Of a DNA stretch of 64,000 nt, positions 59,402 to 64,000 are shown piece by piece. The stretch comes from Saussurea involucrata (Eukaryota; Streptophyta; Magnoliopsida; Asterales; Asteraceae). Location: NCBI GenBank assembly GCA_033807775.1, contig CM066327.1:91100295-91164294 (forward strand), written 5' to 3'. The position numbers were made by a program, and so were the translations under genes. Within the stretch, counting starts at the first letter, position 1. Every line of letters starts with the position of its first letter. The notes beneath the pieces are model-generated. The model worked only from the letters and a program-made list of their open reading frames with translations. It did not search any database and was not told the origin of the DNA.

Positions 59402-60684
59402 TGTAACATCCCAAAATCACAATAGGACATACATAGCAATAACTCATAACACTCTTCAAATCTGGGTCCCCAAAATCTCGTTACATCATTCATAAACTAA
59501 GGTTCAACCTATACACAACTGAGAACAACTATAGCTACAAGTGGCACCGGCTCTGTCGCTAACTGCATCAGTACTCTATCCTGCGCTTGCTCACTTACCT
59601 AAGTCTCCTACTAAATGCTTACCTGAAAAGGTTTTAGTTTTGAAAAGCGAGGGTTAGACCATGAGGTCTAGTGAGCTCCCTCCATAAACAGTGTACATCA
59701 ACATTATAAAAATCATTTATAAAACAATTCACATTCTTCACATAAACATCATTCATGGTACTGCACTGTGTAATGGATCATAAAAACATTCCACGATCGG
59801 CGTCCCAGTAGGTTCCCTTCTCGCCTCTTCCGGAGCCTACGCAGAATCCCCTTCCCGGAGCCTACGCAGACTCCCCTTCCAGGAGCCTACGCAGACTCCC
59901 CTTTCCGGAGCCCACACGGACTCCCCTCTACCGGATTAGAGGAAACGGATTCCAACCTACCAGTCTGTCATACATATCCAAGGGATCATCAGAACCCGAG
60001 GATCTATCTCTGATTCCATAGTGCAGACCGACTCCACATAGCATTCACATAAACCATCATAGTCATAAACATGAGATTTAGAATACACTTTACAATTCGT
60101 TTCATTGCTGAATAATCTTTTCAGTAGAGCATACTTTTCATGGGAAAATATTCGTAAAAGCTTGTAAATAGATCATGTTCATAAACATACCCTGATCAGT
60201 AAAATATTAAGCTTTCATTTATGTAAAAGTCATGTACAATAACAGAGCATTTTCATATAATCACTTTCCTTGGAAAACACATAAGATCACGTATTTTAGT
60301 TAGAAAAACTCACCTGGCGCTGTAGTTTCTTCTCGTCTCAAGACTTCTTACTTACTCTCCCGACCTCTAGATGGAAAACCTAAAAGTAGGAGATGTAACT
60401 CGTAAGTCTAATAATTTAATATTCACTTCTTTCTATCTTAAATCCTAATTTCTCTTATTAATCCAATATATAAACGATTCCATATTTAAGTCCATAAAAT
60501 CCATATTGAACTCCATGTTGAAGTCTATAAGGAAATCCAACATTCCACCTTATTTCTCGGCCCATCACGGATGGAAACCACAAGGAAAGTTCATGCATGC
60601 GGCCCAAGTGAATCCTTTGCCCACGGCCCAATACCAATACAGTGACTATGAAATTAAACACTACCGGGACTACAAAGTCTATTA
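59402..60684 (-). repeat. LARD 3' LTR, duplicate copy, first part
   Basis: Matches 26,148-27,430 and is interrupted by the Copia LTR at the same base, after CTATTA (CCATTA in copy 1; one C to T change in the target site). Confidence 0.92.
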
Positions 60685-61660
60685 TGTTGATCCAAACCCT
60701 CAGTGATTTGATAATGACCCTCTCTTATAAACTTAGTGAAAATTTTAAGTAAACAGTATGTATCAGAGTTTCACTATCGCTGATAAGTACTAAGATCTTA
60801 CAGTACCGCTGATAGGAACTCTCGCTCTTTAGATTAAACATTCAGCGAAACTGTTCACCATAATACTATGAGCCTGTTCAGTACTTATGGTGATCGCTGA
60901 TAAGTTAGTTGTTTACTTATAATCCCTAAAGACAAGTTTCACGTCAACATAGGTTCTACGCTGAAGTCGAAGATCAAGCTCAAGAACCAGCGACAAGTCT
61001 CCTAATGAACTGATGCGGATCAGCGAAGACTCAGATTTGTCCAATCAACGTGAAGTATCAAGTACAAGACTTTAGCTATCGCTGAACTCTATCATTCGCT
61101 GATAAAGAATGATAGATCGCTGAATCAACGAAAAGCTGATCATGAAGTCCTCCGTACAAAGTACTTTTGTCTTAACCACCCTTGCACGACTCCGTACGAT
61201 ATGTCAGAAAAAGAACCTCCTTATTGTCTGAATTCGTACAACCTCTCTGATACTACACTGTTCAACATGCGGCTACTAAGGTTGTCAACAAAGGTCAATG
61301 ACATGCAACCAATCAGCTGCTGCCACGTGTAAAGTGTATACTGCCATGCATTAAATGCATGCAGTATATAAGAAGATGAACTCACTTCATTTTGAAGTAA
61401 CTTGCTAACTCTGGACAAGTTCATCCTTCTTATCTTGAGATAGGTTATTATTAGTAATTTCCTTCTCATTCTTAGTGCAAGAAACTTAGTGTTCCAACTT
61501 GTTTAGATTTAGGATTTATCCTTAATCTTGTTTCCGCAACAAGCTGTAAATTGTTAATGAATTATCAATAAACAATTTAGAAAAGTAAAATCTGTGTGTT
61601 TGTATTCAACCCCCCCCCCCCCCCCCTTCTACAAACTTGTATAGCCCTTCGGGACCAACA
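60685..61660 (+). repeat. Copia 5' LTR, duplicate copy
   Basis: 976 bp, complete, including the block missing in copy 1's 5' LTR and a 16-base C run at 61,611-61,626 (10 in the 3' LTR of copy 1). G-box, RY and TATA motifs retained. PBS TGGTATCAGAGC at 61,663-61,674. Confidence 0.93.
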
Positions 61661-61743
61661 AGTGGTATCAGAGCGGATTTGTTTAATCTCATAAACAAGA
61701 TCTAATCTATACTAAGATTTCTCTTCCTTGCTATTTCTGAACA

Positions 61744-64000
61744 ATGGCTACTAACACAAACACAAATTATATCGACAATGGTTCTCTTGCAAAACCCCCT
61801 AGATTCTCCAGAGATAATTTTAATCTATGGAAAAATAGGATGACTCTCTTCTTAGAAGGTGTAGACCCTACTATGCCTTATTATCTTGAAAACAACCCAT
61901 TTATTCCTGTAAGAATTGATGCCGCAGTACCTGCCGCTGAGAATAGACCTGCTATTCCAGAAAGGCTGGTACCCAAAGAAGTTCATACGTGGACTGACGA
62001 AGATAAGAAGAAAGTGGCTATAGACACAAAAGCCAGATCCATACTATCCATGGCTCTTCCCGACGAAGTCTACCATTCCGTCATGAACCTGAAATCCTCA
62101 AAAGCCATGTGGGACACAATATGTGTTCAATATGAAGGTACTGCTTAAGTCCAGGACTCTCGAAAGATCAACCTGGTAAGACAGTATGAAAGTTTCATTT
62201 GTGGTAAGAATGAGACTCTCTCTGAAGTTCACCAACGTTTTAATTGCTTAATAATAGATCTGAAAACTGTTGGTAAGGAATATTCTAACTTTGAAGTGCT
62301 GACAAAGTTTCTAGAATGTTTACCTGAAAGCTGGGACAGTTAATCTATGTGTCTCAAGCTGTCAAAAGATCTAAGATCAATGACCCTTGCTACCTTATAT
62401 GGCACGATGCTGAATCATGAGCAATCAGGTCATCTTAAGAAGAATCTTGTAAAAGACTCCAAAAGCACCCCTGTTGCTTTAATCTCAGAGGAACCCTCTA
62501 CTCAGCGACCCTCGGTCACTATCACTGAGTTAGAGAGTAACTCTGAAAGGTCATCAGATTCTGACTCTTCAGATGATGATGAATCTTTGGCTCTCCTAAC
62601 AAAAAAGTTCAGGAAATTCGCCAAAAAGAAAATGTTCAGAAAGAACAAACCTCTTTCAATAACTAATAAGCCAAGATCATCAGCTACTGTTGATAAGGCT
62701 GCTGCTACTTGTTTTAACTGCGAAAAGATTGGACATTTCGCTAACGAGTGCAGGTCTAAGAAAGTATCGAGAAACTCAGTGTTTCCCAAGAAATCCTTTA
62801 TTCCCAGGAATAAAGATGACAAATATTCTAAGCTGAAAGAAAAATATGCAAAGCTGAAAAGCTTCAAGAAGAAAGGCAAAGGCCTGATGGTTTACGATTG
62901 GGCTGCTTCTGAAGAAGAAGAATCATCATCTGATTCTGAGGATGATGAAGCAAATCTCTGTCTTATGGCAAAGATTGAAGATGAGGAAGAAAGTTCAGAC
63001 ATTCCCTCTACTTCAACATCTGCAATTCAGGTATCACCTTCCTTCTTTACAAATATTGCAAATATTGATGAAGCTGATAGTCTCCGTAAAATCGATCTCT
63101 TGACTAGAAGTTTATATGAAGCCTTGAATGGCAAAACAATAGTTGAAAACCAAAACCTTGATCTCGCTGAACAGCTAAAAAACTGTCACCTTCAAATAGA
63201 AAAACTTTCTAAAATTGAAGAAGATTTTAAAGATCAAGTGCACTTAAATCAGCTAGTCAAAATCGAACGAGCAAAAGCTATCGCTGCTTTGAAAGCTGAA
63301 AAAGCTACTGTTGAAGGATGGTGTAACTCTTCAACAAAGATCACTGAGATAATTAAGTCTCAGATACCCCTGAGTGATAAACGTGGTCTTGGTTACAAAT
63401 ATGAAACTCAAGAACCAACCACTGATCGTTCCATGCTCTTATTTGGAACTTTCGTATCCTCAGTCGCTGACACTTCATCCTCTCAGTGTTCGTCCTCTAG
63501 ACCGCCTATCCCTGAGGAAATCTCTACCTCTTCAAAAGGTAAAGAGAAAATGGTTTATCCAAAACCTACCTCTGTCTTAAAAGATAAAGGTAAAGGAATT
63601 GCGTTGAACCAAAATCCTCAAAAGGGTACTTTAGTACCAAAGCTGAATACTTCTAAAGCTTTAGTGATTTATTCCTCTGGATCAAGGAATCAGATCTTTG
63701 GATCTACTCAGCGTGGGTCTATTCAGCGATCTACTCCTAGACTCAGAGTGGATGTCCTTGGTAAGAAATCTGAAGAACTTAATGTTCCTCCAATTTCTAA
63801 AGCCAAAAGCTTTTTTGGTGCTGGTCCTTCTAATTCAAAATCAAAAGCTCAGCATTCAAATGGTCCTAGAACTACTTTTAGTTATAGGAAATGTTATCAT
63901 TGTGGACTCACTGATCATATTGCTAGTAAGTGCCCCACAACCACCAAAGCTGATAAGATAGCTAAGGTGAAGATTGCCCCAAGGCAAAGAAGACCACCGA
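61744..64000 (+). pseudogene. Copia gag, duplicate copy, continues past the window
   Basis: Near-identical to 28,420-30,690 but with stops at 62,146-62,148 (TAA, GTA/VQDSRK) and 62,341-62,343 (TAA in WDSYSM). Both zinc knuckles are present (CFNCEKIGHFANEC; CYHCGLTDHIASKC at about 63,891). The frame at the end (KIAPRQRRPP) is the same shifted frame as copy 1. Confidence 0.92.

Larger units (their letters stand above)
54525..64000 (+). repeat. Second unit of the tandem duplication, cut by the window end
   Basis: Begins TTTTCTTGTAAAAATAATTT, matching 20,888 onward, and follows copy 1 through the CACTA-like remnant, LOR, Helitron-like end (58,645), hAT MITE, LARD LTR (59,402) and Copia LTR/gag to the last base. 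Differences: a 641-bp insertion in LOR-C, loss of the copy-1 block 23,716-24,665, point changes of roughly 1-2 percent. Confidence 0.88.

Overview
The window is plant nuclear DNA: AT-rich, with spliced genes, few intact open frames and layers of LTR retrotransposons, MITEs and other DNA transposons. All retroelement primer-binding sites match the plant initiator-Met type (TGGTATCAGAGC). The extra ORF of the large Copia element resembles ORFs I know from Asteraceae retroelements, so an Asteraceae source is likely but inferred.

Layout. 1-5.3 kb: decayed minus-strand Ty3/Gypsy element (RT, protease, gag scraps, leader with a 349-bp duplication, PBS, LTR). 5.3-8.2 kb: MITEs and simple repeats. 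9.05-10.24 kb: minus-strand spliced exons of a DUF676-type serine esterase, apparently without its N-terminal exons and lying behind a Helitron-like 5' end at 11,755. 11.76-12.36 kb: LTR, polypurine tract and integrase chromodomain of a second Gypsy (chromovirus) fragment. 12.4-15.9 kb: non-coding retroelement remnant. 16.1-18.5 kb: broken transposon-type gene with a 168-bp palindromic tandem repeat in an intron. 18.6-20.9 kb: nothing recognised.

From 20.9 kb onward the window is dominated by a LURP-one-related (LOR) locus and an apparent head-to-tail tandem duplication of about 33.6 kb. The first unit runs from about 20,888 to 54,524. The second begins at about 54,525 and runs off the window. 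The first unit holds intact LOR-A (22,251-23,004). It then holds a second LOR locus split by a coding-poor Gypsy/LARD element (26,148-46,064), whose 3' LTR is itself split by a 13-kb Copia element (27,431-40,473, target duplication CATTA), followed by truncated LOR-B (46,777). The second unit repeats this order with LOR-C, which is broken by a 641-bp insertion/substitution. The other LTR of the LARD (around 45,430) preserves the empty Copia target site, which gives a clean relative chronology: LARD, then Copia, then duplication.

The Copia element has gag with two widely spaced zinc knuckles, pol with an in-frame UGA at the gag-pol border, and a long third ORF between RNase H and the 3' LTR. 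That ORF appears to be its own transcription unit: TGACGTCA, CCAAT, G-box and TATA motifs, a 5'UTR intron and a coding intron. The whole Copia element, coding and non-coding, is strikingly rich in the hexamer CGCTGA/TCAGCG (about 60 by hand count against about 4 expected). These two features are the best candidates for undescribed biology here. No rRNA, tRNA or CRISPR is visible.
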